Positions 44,063 through 53,275 of a DNA stretch of 64,000 bases are shown here, in pieces. The notes below the pieces were generated by a model, which saw only the letters and a list, made by a program, of their open reading frames with translations, made no database searches and was not told the DNA's origin. The stretch is from Marinomonas transparens (GTDB taxonomy: Bacteria; Pseudomonadota; Gammaproteobacteria; Pseudomonadales; Marinomonadaceae). The stretch is taken from assembly GCF_016463975.1 (NCBI RefSeq), contig NZ_JAEMNX010000020.1, positions 50,816 through 114,815 of the forward strand, given 5' to 3'. Each line of letters opens with the position of its first letter. Position 1 is the stretch's first letter. The translations under genes were made by a program, and so were the position numbers.

Positions 44063-45244
44063 ATGTCTGGTCAGGTTGTTTTCGGAGAAAAATATTTTAA
44101 ACGCGAAAAAGAGCAACAAAAGGTATGGAGATACTTAGACAGAGGGGCTCATATTATTCTGTTGGCTCCTAGGCGGTCAGGCAAAACATCTATGCTCAGG
44201 CATTTGGAGCAAAACCCTAAAGAAGATTACATTTTTCTCTATACCATGGTTCAGTCTTGCACGACGGAACAAGCGTTCTACAAACAAATTTTTGATCAAC
44301 TGTACGATACTGATTTTATAAAAAATTTGGAGAGAGCCAACAAAAAAGGCAAAGAGTGGCTAGGTAGTGTTTTAAAAAGTATTGAGAACATAAACATAGC
44401 AGGTTCAGGTATTAAGTTAGCCGACAAAACCAGACACATCACCCACCAAGACTTAGCAATGGTGATTCGCAAGCTTCAATTAGAGAAGAAACTAGTCATC
44501 GTTGTTGATGAATACCCTGATGTCATTGAATCTATCTATGAAAATGACGGCATATCTGCCGTCAAAAATTTCATGAAGAACACCCGAACCCTATGCCAAG
44601 ACACATCACTCAATCAAATGGTGCAGTTCATTTTTACAGGTTCTATTGGTTTAGATTCATTAGCTAATCGACTTGAAGTATCTAACCTTATTAACGATCA
44701 ACACAAATTAAGCTTATCGACTCTAAATGAAACAGATGGATTGGCGTTTATTCACTTTCTAACAAAAAAGAACGACAGTTCATTAAAAATCACACACGAT
44801 GTCGCTCTCTATATGCTAAAAAAAGTACAGTGGCTAATGCCTTACTATATTGAAATTCTATGGGAGCGACTTGAGGACCATTGCTTTGACATTGAAAATA
44901 CCACACCAGAAAATAGCGATGTCGACACCGCTTATAACACCTTATTTAATCAAGCTTATCGCTCCAACTTCAATCATTGGGTTGAACGACTTAATCGCCT
45001 GAAAAAATCAGAAAAAGCATTAGCAAAAGAATTTTTAAATTTACTCTCCACATCTAAACAAATCTCATATAACGACTATTTTAATATTAGCCAACAAGAA
45101 AAATACCAAGATACTCAACATGGTTATGTCATTGATTGCTTGGAGCATGATGGCTACATTTTTGAGACAGAACCAAAAACCTACCGCTTTACCTCACCCA
45201 TATTAAAAGACTGGTGGAATAGATATGCCGACCGTGCCTTATAA
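44063..45244 (+). CDS. P-loop NTPase (archaeal-type ATPase/nSTAND-like), first of a pair
   Basis: 393 residues from the ATG at 44063 (GGAGG upstream); a start at 43982 would add 27 residues inside the operators. Walker A APRRSGKTSML (35-45), Walker B KLVIVVDEYPD (Asp149 Glu150), sensor-type FIFTGSIGLDSL, and a C-terminal winged-helix region with KTYRFTSPILKDWWNRYA, as in the PF01637-like group. It has no nuclease, TIR or protease domain. Its last 20 bp overlap the second gene. Acts in the cytosol; function unknown. Confidence 0.8.
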   Translation: MSGQVVFGEKYFKREKEQQKVWRYLDRGAHIILLAPRRSGKTSMLRHLEQNPKEDYIFLYTMVQSCTTEQAFYKQIFDQLYDTDFIKNLERANKKGKEWLGSVLKSIENINIAGSGIKLADKTRHITHQDLAMVIRKLQLEKKLVIVVDEYPDVIESIYENDGISAVKNFMKNTRTLCQDTSLNQMVQFIFTGSIGLDSLANRLEVSNLINDQHKLSLSTLNETDGLAFIHFLTKKNDSSLKITHDVALYMLKKVQWLMPYYIEILWERLEDHCFDIENTTPENSDVDTAYNTLFNQAYRSNFNHWVERLNRLKKSEKALAKEFLNLLSTSKQISYNDYFNISQQEKYQDTQHGYVIDCLEHDGYIFETEPKTYRFTSPILKDWWNRYADRAL

Positions 45245-47699
45245 AAACGAAATACCTAAAAAATATAATCCGCAAAATACATCCACAGCGGTACTAAAAA
45301 GCACCTTTGCCATCCGACTGAAGGAGTTTAAACGCCTATGGAAAGCCATTTCACAGTCCGATATGGCATCGCCAGAGCAACATTATATTATTCAGGGAGT
45401 AAGAGGGGCTGGTAAAACCACCTTACTGACTCGGCTCTACATTGAGGTAGAAGAAAGTGACTCACTATCACCTTGGCTAATCCCGATTCAGCTAAAAGAA
45501 GAAGAGTATGGTATTAGCTCTTTATTCAGTTTTTGGTTACGTATCGCAGAAGATTTAGAAGAACACCCTTTGTATAAAACAAACTTTAAAGACTTAACAG
45601 AAACAATAGAAGACATAGAGCCAGAAGAGGGTGAAGACGCAAAGGCAGCCTTCAATCTGCTTAATAATGCCTTGAATGAGCATCAGCAAAAAATCATTAT
45701 TTTTATTGATAACATCGCTGAATTATTTGACCACTTCTCTGACATGGATTTAGCCATACTAAGAGAAATATTAAGCCAAAAAGCCAATATTAGAATCATT
45801 GGTGGTTCTGCCATTTCGCTAGAAAATTTCTATGATCACAAGCAGCCTTTTTATCAGTTTTTTAACGTTATCACCTTAGGAAAACTGACCCAAAAAGAAG
45901 CCCTAGACTTACTCTTAGCACTGGCGGAAGTGGCAGGAGAAGATGCCGTTAAACAAATTACATTAGCCATAGAGGAACAACCTGAAAAAATTGAATCCAT
46001 TCGTCGGCTCACAGGCGGTGTCCCCAGAACCATGGCCTTGTTATTTGATATTTTGGCCGAAGGCCCCCACGGCACGACCTTTGGTTATTTAGATGACACA
46101 TTAGACATGGCCTCCCCTATTTACAAGCACAGGATGGATGACCTAAGCAAACAACAAAAACCCATTGTACATGCCATAGCCAAACACTGGGATGCGATTT
46201 CAGTAAAAGAGATCGCCCAAAAAACCCGCATAAACAGTAAAACCATATCGGCTCAGTTAACCCAACTGCAAAAGCAGTGGATCATCGAAAAAGTCCCCAC
46301 CGACAACAAAAACCACCTCTACAGAATTCAAGAACGGTTTTTTAATATTTGGTATCTCATGCGTTATGGCCGCCGTCGAGATAAAAACAAACTGCTTTGG
46401 CTCACTCGATTTATTGAAATGTGGTGCACTAAGGAAGATTTAACAGAACGAGTAATGCAGTTCTCCTCAGGGTTAAGTAAAGACGCCTACCTACCCGGCA
46501 CCTTGGCTTACACCTCAGCATTGCTCGGTTGTAAAACGCTTAGCATCAATGAAAAAGAACAGATATATCAACATGCTCATACCTTTTTTGAACAACAGAA
46601 TGAACCTAATTTTTTAAACTCACTGCCTGAAATAGAAGGAAAAGAATATGCCCTCCATGCGATTGATTGTATGGATAATGAAAAGTTTGAAGAAGCAATA
46701 AAATACGCAGAAAAAGCAATATCAAAAAATATTTTTGAAGCCTATTACATAATTGCTTATTTATATCATTATGAACTTATTGACATCAAATTAGCAGAAA
46801 AAAACTATCTAAAAGCTACCAAGAACAACATAGATATTGCCTATTTCCAATTAGCTTCTTTATATAAAATTGATCTTAAAAATTTCACCAAAGCAGAACA
46901 AACTTACCTTGAAGCGATAGAACATGATGATGACAAAGCCCATTCCTATATGGGCTTAGCTGATTTATATGAAGTCAACTTTAAAAATTATTCTAGGGCT
47001 GTGCAAATGTATATAAAAGCAACCGAACATGGTGACCACAGCGCCTATTTACATTTAGGTCATTTATATAGAGATAAATTTGAGGATTTTTCTAAGGCTG
47101 AGCAAGCCTATCTTAAAGCTATCAAGTATGGTTATCACCGTGCATATTTATACTTAGGCTATTTATATCTATACAATGATTATAATTTTGCTAAAGCAGA
47201 ACATGCTTATCTTCAAGCTATTGAACGTAATATTTACGATGCTTACTCCGCTATAGCATCAATGCACTTTTCATTAGAATTGGTAGATAAAAAAAGCCAA
47301 GCCCTTAACTATGCAAAACAAGGTGTTAGCCATAATGAAGGTTTTGATAGTTTATACATATTAGTGTGTACTGCTCTATGGAATAATGAGCTGGATATTG
47401 CAGCGTCTTCAATGGAAAAAATATTTAGTCTCGATTCATGGTCGAAAATTTTAGAAGAAAATACTAAAGAAACATTTCTTTTATTAATACTCTTTTTGGC
47501 TAAAAAACAAACTCATCTTGTCGATAAATGGTTTAAAGAGTTTGATTTAATAGAACAGTTTAAACCCCTCCATTATGCATTAATGTTTTTAATGAAAGAG
47601 GAATATCCGAATGAATATTTACGGATGGGGTCAGAGCTAGAAGAAACCGTTGCAGAAGTGCTGGCTGAAATTGAGAAGCTAGCAATAACGTATCAATAA
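45225..47699 (+). CDS. P-loop NTPase with winged helix and TPR tail, second of the pair
   Basis: 824 residues. Walker A GVRGAGKTTLL (58-68), Walker B KIIIFIDNIAELFD (Asp162), then IRIIGGSAISLENF and RRLTGGVPRTMALL (sensor/lid), winged helix near 315-375 (VKEIAQKTRINSKTISAQLTQLQKQWII). From about 465 to 700 come at least six repeats of about 36 residues, e.g. NFTKAEQTYLEAIEHDDDKA and DFSKAEQAYLKAIKYGYHRA, the TPR/Sel1 pattern. STAND proteins use such repeats as ligand sensors. The order NTPase-wHTH-TPR resembles Avs-like immunity proteins, but no effector domain is visible. Confidence 0.82.
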   Translation: MPTVPYKNEIPKKYNPQNTSTAVLKSTFAIRLKEFKRLWKAISQSDMASPEQHYIIQGVRGAGKTTLLTRLYIEVEESDSLSPWLIPIQLKEEEYGISSLFSFWLRIAEDLEEHPLYKTNFKDLTETIEDIEPEEGEDAKAAFNLLNNALNEHQQKIIIFIDNIAELFDHFSDMDLAILREILSQKANIRIIGGSAISLENFYDHKQPFYQFFNVITLGKLTQKEALDLLLALAEVAGEDAVKQITLAIEEQPEKIESIRRLTGGVPRTMALLFDILAEGPHGTTFGYLDDTLDMASPIYKHRMDDLSKQQKPIVHAIAKHWDAISVKEIAQKTRINSKTISAQLTQLQKQWIIEKVPTDNKNHLYRIQERFFNIWYLMRYGRRRDKNKLLWLTRFIEMWCTKEDLTERVMQFSSGLSKDAYLPGTLAYTSALLGCKTLSINEKEQIYQHAHTFFEQQNEPNFLNSLPEIEGKEYALHAIDCMDNEKFEEAIKYAEKAISKNIFEAYYIIAYLYHYELIDIKLAEKNYLKATKNNIDIAYFQLASLYKIDLKNFTKAEQTYLEAIEHDDDKAHSYMGLADLYEVNFKNYSRAVQMYIKATEHGDHSAYLHLGHLYRDKFEDFSKAEQAYLKAIKYGYHRAYLYLGYLYLYNDYNFAKAEHAYLQAIERNIYDAYSAIASMHFSLELVDKKSQALNYAKQGVSHNEGFDSLYILVCTALWNNELDIAASSMEKIFSLDSWSKILEENTKETFLLLILFLAKKQTHLVDKWFKEFDLIEQFKPLHYALMFLMKEEYPNEYLRMGSELEETVAEVLAEIEKLAITYQ

Positions 47700-47732
47700 A
47701 CCTCTTTGAACATTCGCTATAACAGTCCACAT

Positions 47733-47765
47733 AAAGCCAGTCGTATCCAATGACTGGCTTTTTAT
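47733..47765 (+). terminator. Terminator after the NTPase pair
   Basis: AAAGCCAGTC, loop GTATCCAAT, GACTGGCTTTTTAT. It closes the island's operon 33 bp past the stop. Confidence 0.9.
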
Positions 47766-47842
47766 CAAACCACTCCCCTATAACCCCTAATCCAGCAATA
47801 TGCTAAAGTGCCAGCCACAGCACAAACCGTCTTGAGGAAAGT

Positions 47843-49156
47843 ATGAAAGCAGTAACTCAGCAGTACAAAATGAAAGGCATGCTCGTCAGTGATTATGAAT
47901 TAGAGGTGCCGTTGGATTGGCACTCACCCGAGAAGAGCGACACCATCACGCTTTTTGCTCGTGAGGTGGTGAGTTTGGATCGAGTCGATGATGAGTTGCC
48001 TTTGCTGTTGTTTTTGCAAGGTGGCCCCGGTGGTAAGTCCCCTCGCCCGATGCCCGATTCGTCCCCTTGGATGAGTGAGGCGTTAAAAACTCACAAGGTC
48101 ATTTTACTCGACCAACGAGGTACGGGCCGCAGTAGCCGTGTTGATAAGAGTCTTATGAGTAAATTGTCTGCCGAAGCAGGCCGAGATTATTTACTGAAAT
48201 TCCGTGCCGACAGCATAGTGGCGGATTGCGAGCATCTTCGTAAAACCCTTTACCAAGGTCGTTTGTTTGAAACCTTGGGGCAAAGTTATGGCGGCTTCAT
48301 TACGTTGGCGTATTTATCCCAAGCGCCTGAAGGCTTGGCGGCTTGTTACATTACGGGAGGACTTGCGGGGTTAGAAGAATCGGCAAAAGAGGTTTATCAG
48401 CTTACCTATCAGCGCCTTATTGAGAAAAACCAAGACTACTACGCCCGTTACCCGCACGATGCCAAGGTCATGGCAAAGATTGCTGAGTGCCTTACCAACA
48501 ACAAGGTGCTGTTACCCGATGGTGATCAACTCACATTAGAACGATTCCAAAGTATTGGTATTTTATTAGGCATGGGGCAGGGAATTGACCAAATCCACTG
48601 GTTAATCGACGAAGCCTTTGCTGGCAGTGATAAAAACCAACTAAGCGATACGTTTTTAGAACAAGTCATGCAAATGACCAGCTACCACGAAGGGCCACTG
48701 TTTGCGGCGATTCATGAAAGCATCTACGGCCAATCTAACCAGAGCACAAGCTGGTCAGCGCAGCAGGTTCGGGAAGACTATAAGGAATTTGATGCTAGCC
48801 ATTCGCCGCTGATGTTGACGGGAGAAATGATGTATTCGTGGATGTTCGAGCAAATCACGTCATTACGCCCCTTTGCCGATGCGGCCAATGCCCTCGCGGA
48901 ATACCAAAACTACGCGCCCCTTTACGACATGGCCAAACTCGCCAATAACAAAGTCCCCGTTGTCGCGGCGGTGTATTACAACGACATGTACGTGCCACGA
49001 GAGCTTTCCCTTAAAACAGCCGAGCAAGTGGCCAATACCAAGGTGTGGATCACCAACAGCTACGAACACGATGGCGTGCGTCAGTCTTCGGAGGTGTTTT
49101 GCCAACTACGCCAATTGCTTTTGGACCAAGGTGGCCCTTTGACAACATCGAAGTAA
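47843..49156 (+). CDS. Proline iminopeptidase-like alpha/beta hydrolase (S33)
   Basis: 437 residues, no signal peptide, GAGGAAAGT before the ATG. Oxyanion motif LQGGPGG, LLDQRGTGRSS, nucleophile elbow GQSYGG, Asp near NDMYVP and His in NSYEHDGVR. Matches the long PIP/tripeptidyl family of S33, which removes N-terminal proline. Cytosolic. It converges on the AraC gene. Confidence 0.88.
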   Translation: MKAVTQQYKMKGMLVSDYELEVPLDWHSPEKSDTITLFAREVVSLDRVDDELPLLLFLQGGPGGKSPRPMPDSSPWMSEALKTHKVILLDQRGTGRSSRVDKSLMSKLSAEAGRDYLLKFRADSIVADCEHLRKTLYQGRLFETLGQSYGGFITLAYLSQAPEGLAACYITGGLAGLEESAKEVYQLTYQRLIEKNQDYYARYPHDAKVMAKIAECLTNNKVLLPDGDQLTLERFQSIGILLGMGQGIDQIHWLIDEAFAGSDKNQLSDTFLEQVMQMTSYHEGPLFAAIHESIYGQSNQSTSWSAQQVREDYKEFDASHSPLMLTGEMMYSWMFEQITSLRPFADAANALAEYQNYAPLYDMAKLANNKVPVVAAVYYNDMYVPRELSLKTAEQVANTKVWITNSYEHDGVRQSSEVFCQLRQLLLDQGGPLTTSK

Positions 49157-49161
49157 TCAAT

Positions 49162-49938
49162 CTACCCCAACAAATACCGTTTACGATATTGGCTTGGCGT
49201 CTGGTTAAACAAGCCTTTAAACGCATGGATGTAGGCGGAATCGGATTGGTAACCGAGCTCTAATGCGATGTCTTGAATGGACTGTTTGCTTTCTAGACAT
49301 TGCAGGGATAACACCAGCCTGATGTTTTGCCGCCACATGGAGAACGACTGATTAAACTCCTTGGCACACAGTCGCGATAGGGTTCGTTGTGAGGCTCCTA
49401 CCTTTACCGCCCATTCAGCGAGAGTTAGGGGTAGATCCGGCTGTTGATTCAGTTCTTTAAAAATCGCGAGTAACCTTCTGTCCTTTGGAATAAGCAAGGG
49501 AATCTCGTAACGTTCGGCGATGGTGATTTGATCCCGCAAAACACTGAGCATGTTGGTCGTCATCTGCTCTGCTTGGTTATCTAAGCCTTGATCAATGAGT
49601 AAAACAATCAGTTCTTTTAAAAAGGCGCTGACCAAGCAAGATTTAAAGCTATGCCCGTAGTCTACCGCCCCCTTTGGGTTGAGAAATACCGCTAGAAACT
49701 GTGTTCTGGTTACGGATACCGATTTGTGAAGGGTGTTCGCTGGTATAAAGATCAATCCATTGTGTGGCACGATGACATTTTTACCGGCTATCTCAGATTG
49801 AAGTAATCCAGAAATTGGAAACAGTATTTGATGCCAAGGGTGTTGATGCAATTCCTCCGAAAAATGCGCAGGCAGGTCGTAAGTGTTTGAAAGAACTTGG
49901 CGACTCGGATATTTTTTGATGAGTTCATTAATCGTCAT
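49162..49938 (-). CDS. AraC-family transcriptional regulator with cupin domain
   Basis: 258 residues from the ATG at 49938 (a TTG start at 49947 is an alternative). Cupin-like N-terminal half with HPWHQILFPISG and LIFIPANTLHKSV, C-terminal double HTH with LTLAEWAVKVGASQRTLSRL and IQDIALELGYQSDSAYIHAFKGLFNQTPSQYR. It faces the MOSC-hydrolase cluster across a 145-bp gap and probably controls it or itself; the ligand is unknown. Confidence 0.9.
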   Translation of the reverse strand: MTINELIKKYPSRQVLSNTYDLPAHFSEELHQHPWHQILFPISGLLQSEIAGKNVIVPHNGLIFIPANTLHKSVSVTRTQFLAVFLNPKGAVDYGHSFKSCLVSAFLKELIVLLIDQGLDNQAEQMTTNMLSVLRDQITIAERYEIPLLIPKDRRLLAIFKELNQQPDLPLTLAEWAVKVGASQRTLSRLCAKEFNQSFSMWRQNIRLVLSLQCLESKQSIQDIALELGYQSDSAYIHAFKGLFNQTPSQYRKRYLLG

Positions 49939-50083
49939 GATTGGCAACTTATCTATATTTTATGTCTTATAGGATAAATCAGGACATTTCGATTTGAAAT
50001 AACATACTCACCTCATTGGTTACTCTTTCAAAGGAAAAAAGAGAAGAATGCGCCTGCCCATAAAGCGAACGGAGGAAAAAGAC

Positions 50084-50731
50084 ATGCAACTGGTCTCTAT
50101 TAACGTATCCAAACCAAAAGACGCTGACTATAACGGCGAGACGATACAGACGGGTATTTTCAAAAAGCCCATACAAGGCAAGGTTCTTGTTAAAACGCTC
50201 AATATTGAAGGCGACAAGCAAGCAGACCTTGAAAACCACGGTGGCATTCATAAAGCCGTGTATGCCTTTGCTCATGATCGTTACGACCATTGGCGTGACG
50301 CATTCAATGACCCAGGTTTAACCGCAGGGGCATTTGGTGAAAACCTCACCATAGCCACGTTAGATGAAGCTGCAATAAACATTGGTGACCGCTTTCGCCT
50401 TGGTGACTGCATCCTAGAGGTCAGCCAACCTAGAATGCCTTGCTACAAGCTCGGTATCGCTTTGAACAACACCCGAGCACCTAAGCAGTTCACAAAGAGT
50501 TATCGTACTGGCGTGTATTTTAGAGTCATACAAGAAGGAAGGATTGAAGCCGGTGATGAGCTGGTTAATATCCACCAGCACGAGGATTCGGTGAGCGTTA
50601 ACACCTTGTTTAGAGCGTTATTTGATAAGGATTATCAAGATACCCATACTGTCTTTACTAAAGCATTATCGGTTACAGAACTGGCGCCAGAGTGGCGAAA
50701 TGTGATTTCTGATCGCTTGCAAGTTAACTAG
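50084..50731 (+). CDS. MOSC-domain protein (YiiM type)
   Basis: 215 residues from ATG 50084 (GGAGGAAAAAGAC upstream); the longer frame from 50048 is less likely. MOSC domain: LENHGGIHKAVYAF, AFGENLTIATLDEAAINIGDRFRLGDCILEVSQPRMPCYKLG. The conserved Cys (in PRMPCYKL) and the 3-alpha tail typical of YiiM are present. Family members handle molybdenum-cofactor-linked reduction of N-hydroxylated compounds; here that is inferred only. First of four genes reading away from the AraC regulator. Confidence 0.88.
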   Translation: MQLVSINVSKPKDADYNGETIQTGIFKKPIQGKVLVKTLNIEGDKQADLENHGGIHKAVYAFAHDRYDHWRDAFNDPGLTAGAFGENLTIATLDEAAINIGDRFRLGDCILEVSQPRMPCYKLGIALNNTRAPKQFTKSYRTGVYFRVIQEGRIEAGDELVNIHQHEDSVSVNTLFRALFDKDYQDTHTVFTKALSVTELAPEWRNVISDRLQVN

Positions 50732-50754
50732 ACTCAATTAGTAGGATGTAAACT

Positions 50755-51225
50755 ATGAGTAAAATAACAGAAGCGGAACTTCCCTCTTTTAGCCTTCTTC
50801 ATGATCGAATAAAGGGGTCAGACTTTGTTGATTGCTACGCCGTTGAGTCCGACTTATCACCCCGCCAAGCCGCTGACATTGTGACCAATTTCCCTGGGTG
50901 GGCGCAATTACTGGTGAGAATCCGTAATGCTGTGGTTTCCAAACTTGGCTTATTAGATGATGGGCCAGAAGCCAACGATAAGGTTGGCTTCTTTCCGGTC
51001 GAGGCTGAAAACGATCAGGAGTTGATCGCAGGATTTAACGATAAGCATTTGGACTTTAGGCTCTCTGTCATCTCCCAAAATGGGCAAGTATTTTTATCGA
51101 CATGGGTGCATACACACAATATCGGCGGAAAAATCTACCTTAAAGTCATACTTCCCTTTCATATATTAATTGTGCGTAACGCCTTAGCTAGGGTTCAGGC
51201 ATTGAGCTTACCAACTAGAACCTAA
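50755..51225 (+). CDS. DUF2867-family protein
   Basis: 156 residues. Pattern SDFVDCYAVE, FPGWAQLLVRIRNAVVSKLGL, NDKVGFFPVEAENDQELIAGFNDKHLDFRLSV and the C-terminal FHILIVRNAL agree with DUF2867. No catalytic motif is evident. Follows the MOSC gene by 23 bp and probably belongs to its operon. Confidence 0.75.
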   Translation: MSKITEAELPSFSLLHDRIKGSDFVDCYAVESDLSPRQAADIVTNFPGWAQLLVRIRNAVVSKLGLLDDGPEANDKVGFFPVEAENDQELIAGFNDKHLDFRLSVISQNGQVFLSTWVHTHNIGGKIYLKVILPFHILIVRNALARVQALSLPTRT

Positions 51226-51263
51226 TATTGATTACACCTTGATGAAACCTAGAGAGATTCGTA

Positions 51264-52082
51264 GTGAACACTTGGACACTTCCACACAACTTTGAGTTTA
51301 AAGGCCGAAAGGTTAAATACGGTATATCAGGCGAAGGCGAACCTCTTGTTTTGGTGCATGGTACGCCTTGGTCGTCTTTTAACCTCAGGCATTTAATTCA
51401 TGATCTATCTCGTGATTACACTGTGTATTACTTTGATCTACTAGGATATGGCGAATCCGACAAAAGTGACGCGGATGTGTCTTTAGGCATACAAAACAAG
51501 CTGCTTGATGCCTTGATCGACCACTGGAAACTAGAGGAATCTTTTATTGTTGGCCATGATTTTGGCGGCACGACCGTATTACGTAATCATATCTTGGATA
51601 AACGTCGCTACAAGAAAATAGTCGTGATTGACCCTGTCGCTCTATCACCATGGGGATCCCCCTTTTTTAAACATATTGAACAGCATGAAAGCGCTTTTGC
51701 TGGTGTACCAGACTATATTCATGCGGCGATTGTAGAGGCCTATATTAAAACCGCTGCTCATCAGGCTTTAGATCAAGAAACCATAGATGGCATACTCACG
51801 CCATGGATTAGCGAAGGCGGAAAGTCAGCCTTTTATCGACAAATTGCGCAGGCTGACTCAAGATTCACCGATGAATTCCAACACAAGTTTGCTGATGTTA
51901 GCGCTCCAACTCTCATCCTCTGGGGCGAAGAAGATACCTGGATACCTTGCGAACAAGCGCATGTACTGCAAAGTAAAATCGAAGGCTCGAAACTGGTCAC
52001 TGTGCCTAATGCTGGGCATTTAGTCATAGAAGAGAACCCAACAGTGTTAGTAACAGAAATACGACGCTTTTTTAAAGCATAA
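51264..52082 (+). CDS. Alpha/beta hydrolase, haloalkane dehalogenase/epoxide hydrolase-like
   Basis: 272 residues from GTG 51264. Oxyanion HGTPW, nucleophile Asp99 in the elbow GHDFGG, acid in LWGEEDTWIP and His in PNAGHLVIEENP. The aspartate nucleophile (instead of serine) places it with dehalogenases and epoxide hydrolases. Substrate unknown. It is in the MOSC cluster with short gaps. Confidence 0.8.
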   Translation: MNTWTLPHNFEFKGRKVKYGISGEGEPLVLVHGTPWSSFNLRHLIHDLSRDYTVYYFDLLGYGESDKSDADVSLGIQNKLLDALIDHWKLEESFIVGHDFGGTTVLRNHILDKRRYKKIVVIDPVALSPWGSPFFKHIEQHESAFAGVPDYIHAAIVEAYIKTAAHQALDQETIDGILTPWISEGGKSAFYRQIAQADSRFTDEFQHKFADVSAPTLILWGEEDTWIPCEQAHVLQSKIEGSKLVTVPNAGHLVIEENPTVLVTEIRRFFKA

Positions 52083-52119
52083 GATTAGATCAAACTGCCA
52101 ACCCCCAAGGAGAATGCAA

Positions 52120-52473
52120 ATGAATGACATCACTAAACAATTAGCCTTAGCCGAAAAGTACCTTGATGAAATGCTTGCCGCCGAAAAAGCAGATGATTAC
52201 GAGGCTTGGATGCAACGCTTTGAGAAAGACAATCATAATGGCCCAAGCAAGGATAACTTCCATAAAGATATAGAGCATATGAGGCAAACGTTAGGCGCTT
52301 ACCAAAGCCGCGAGTATTTTGGTTCCATTAAAATGTCGAATGAAGATAAATACCCGGATGGTCTGAGGTTCTTTTGGAAAGGAGTATTTGAGAAAAAAGA
52401 ATTGCTGATTGCTATCGGTATTCATCAAAAAAGCGGCGTTTGGTACGTGAACCACAACGTGTATAGTGCTTAA
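52120..52473 (+). CDS. Conserved small protein, unknown function
   Basis: 117 residues from ATG 52120 (AAGGAG 7 nt upstream; an ATG two codons earlier is too close to it). Acidic helical start (NDITKQLALAEKYLDEML), then WMQRFEKDNHNG and a beta region FGSIKMSNEDKYPDGLRFFWKGVFEKKELLIAIGIHQKSGVWYVNHNVY, which looks like a SnoaL/NTF2-like fold, unverified. Last gene of the cluster. Confidence 0.6.
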   Translation: MNDITKQLALAEKYLDEMLAAEKADDYEAWMQRFEKDNHNGPSKDNFHKDIEHMRQTLGAYQSREYFGSIKMSNEDKYPDGLRFFWKGVFEKKELLIAIGIHQKSGVWYVNHNVYSA

Positions 52474-52528
52474 AATTCCGGTGATAGTTTTAAGAAAAAA
52501 CGCCGCTCAGTTTAACCCAATCAAAAAC

Positions 52529-53275
52529 CTAGCTCGCCACCCTAGTCGCTCGAATTTGTCTTAGGGATTTCATGCGCTGCCATTTTTTAGTATTGAGTTT
52601 TTTATAAATCCACAGACAAGCAATATCAAAACCGAAGTAGAACACGCTAATGCCGCTAGGTGGATTGCTGCTGGTGATAAAAGGAATTTTATCAAACCAG
52701 ATATCAGGCCAAACCCAACAATCGTAATAGGTACCCAATAGCTCTAAATACACCACCATGAAAAACATAATGAGAAAGAAAAGCTCATTGCCCGTTTTTT
52801 TCTTCAGTAATAGCACGACCACTAACATACAGAGAAAGCCCAGTATGTCTTTATCGAAGATCAACCAAAGGCTCGAATAGACCATCATCCCCCAATATAA
52901 CACCGACTTTATAACGGCTTTATTGGTTTGGATTAATTTTTCTTTATGGATATAAAACACCGCCGCGTACACCAAGCAATGTCCGAGAGGCACATAAATA
53001 GGCACATTCTCTAATCGATATTCGTACATGCCCAGTAGGATAGAAAAAACCACTTCGCCAAGGTAAGCGAGCCCCACACCGTACAACATGAGCTTTTGTA
53101 TTTTTCGTGTCGCTCTTGCATAAACCCAAACGAAGCACAGAAAAACCAGTCCATTCGTTAACCATTGGCTGTATTCCATCCGCTCGGCCACAAACGCGCT
53201 GTCCAAAAACAAACCAAACCACAAGACGAGAAGAACAGGAATGTACACCGCTGAATACTGAAGCCTTGCTGTCAT
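52529..53275 (-). CDS. Integral membrane protein, about seven TM helices
   Basis: 248 residues with hydrophobic stretches near 12-30, 40-56, 65-85, 95-112, 125-145, 150-170 and 205-220, e.g. VYIPVLLVLWFGLF and LGFLCMLVVVLLLKKK. No domain is recognised. Its ATG overlaps the stop of the mannosyltransferase-like gene by 4 nt, so both are made together. A lipid or membrane partner of that enzyme is possible. Confidence 0.6.
   Translation of the reverse strand: MTARLQYSAVYIPVLLVLWFGLFLDSAFVAERMEYSQWLTNGLVFLCFVWVYARATRKIQKLMLYGVGLAYLGEVVFSILLGMYEYRLENVPIYVPLGHCLVYAAVFYIHKEKLIQTNKAVIKSVLYWGMMVYSSLWLIFDKDILGFLCMLVVVLLLKKKTGNELFFLIMFFMVVYLELLGTYYDCWVWPDIWFDKIPFITSSNPPSGISVFYFGFDIACLWIYKKLNTKKWQRMKSLRQIRATRVAS

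Noticed and set aside
43807..44100. 97-codon open frame on the plus strand over the control region
   Set aside because: It covers the tandem operators and the first codons of the NTPase gene in another frame; composition is that of AT-rich non-coding DNA.
46700..47350. Possible CRISPR or tandem DNA repeat in the NTPase gene
   Set aside because: The repeats are at protein level (36 residues, TPR) and the DNA copies are too different; no spacers.
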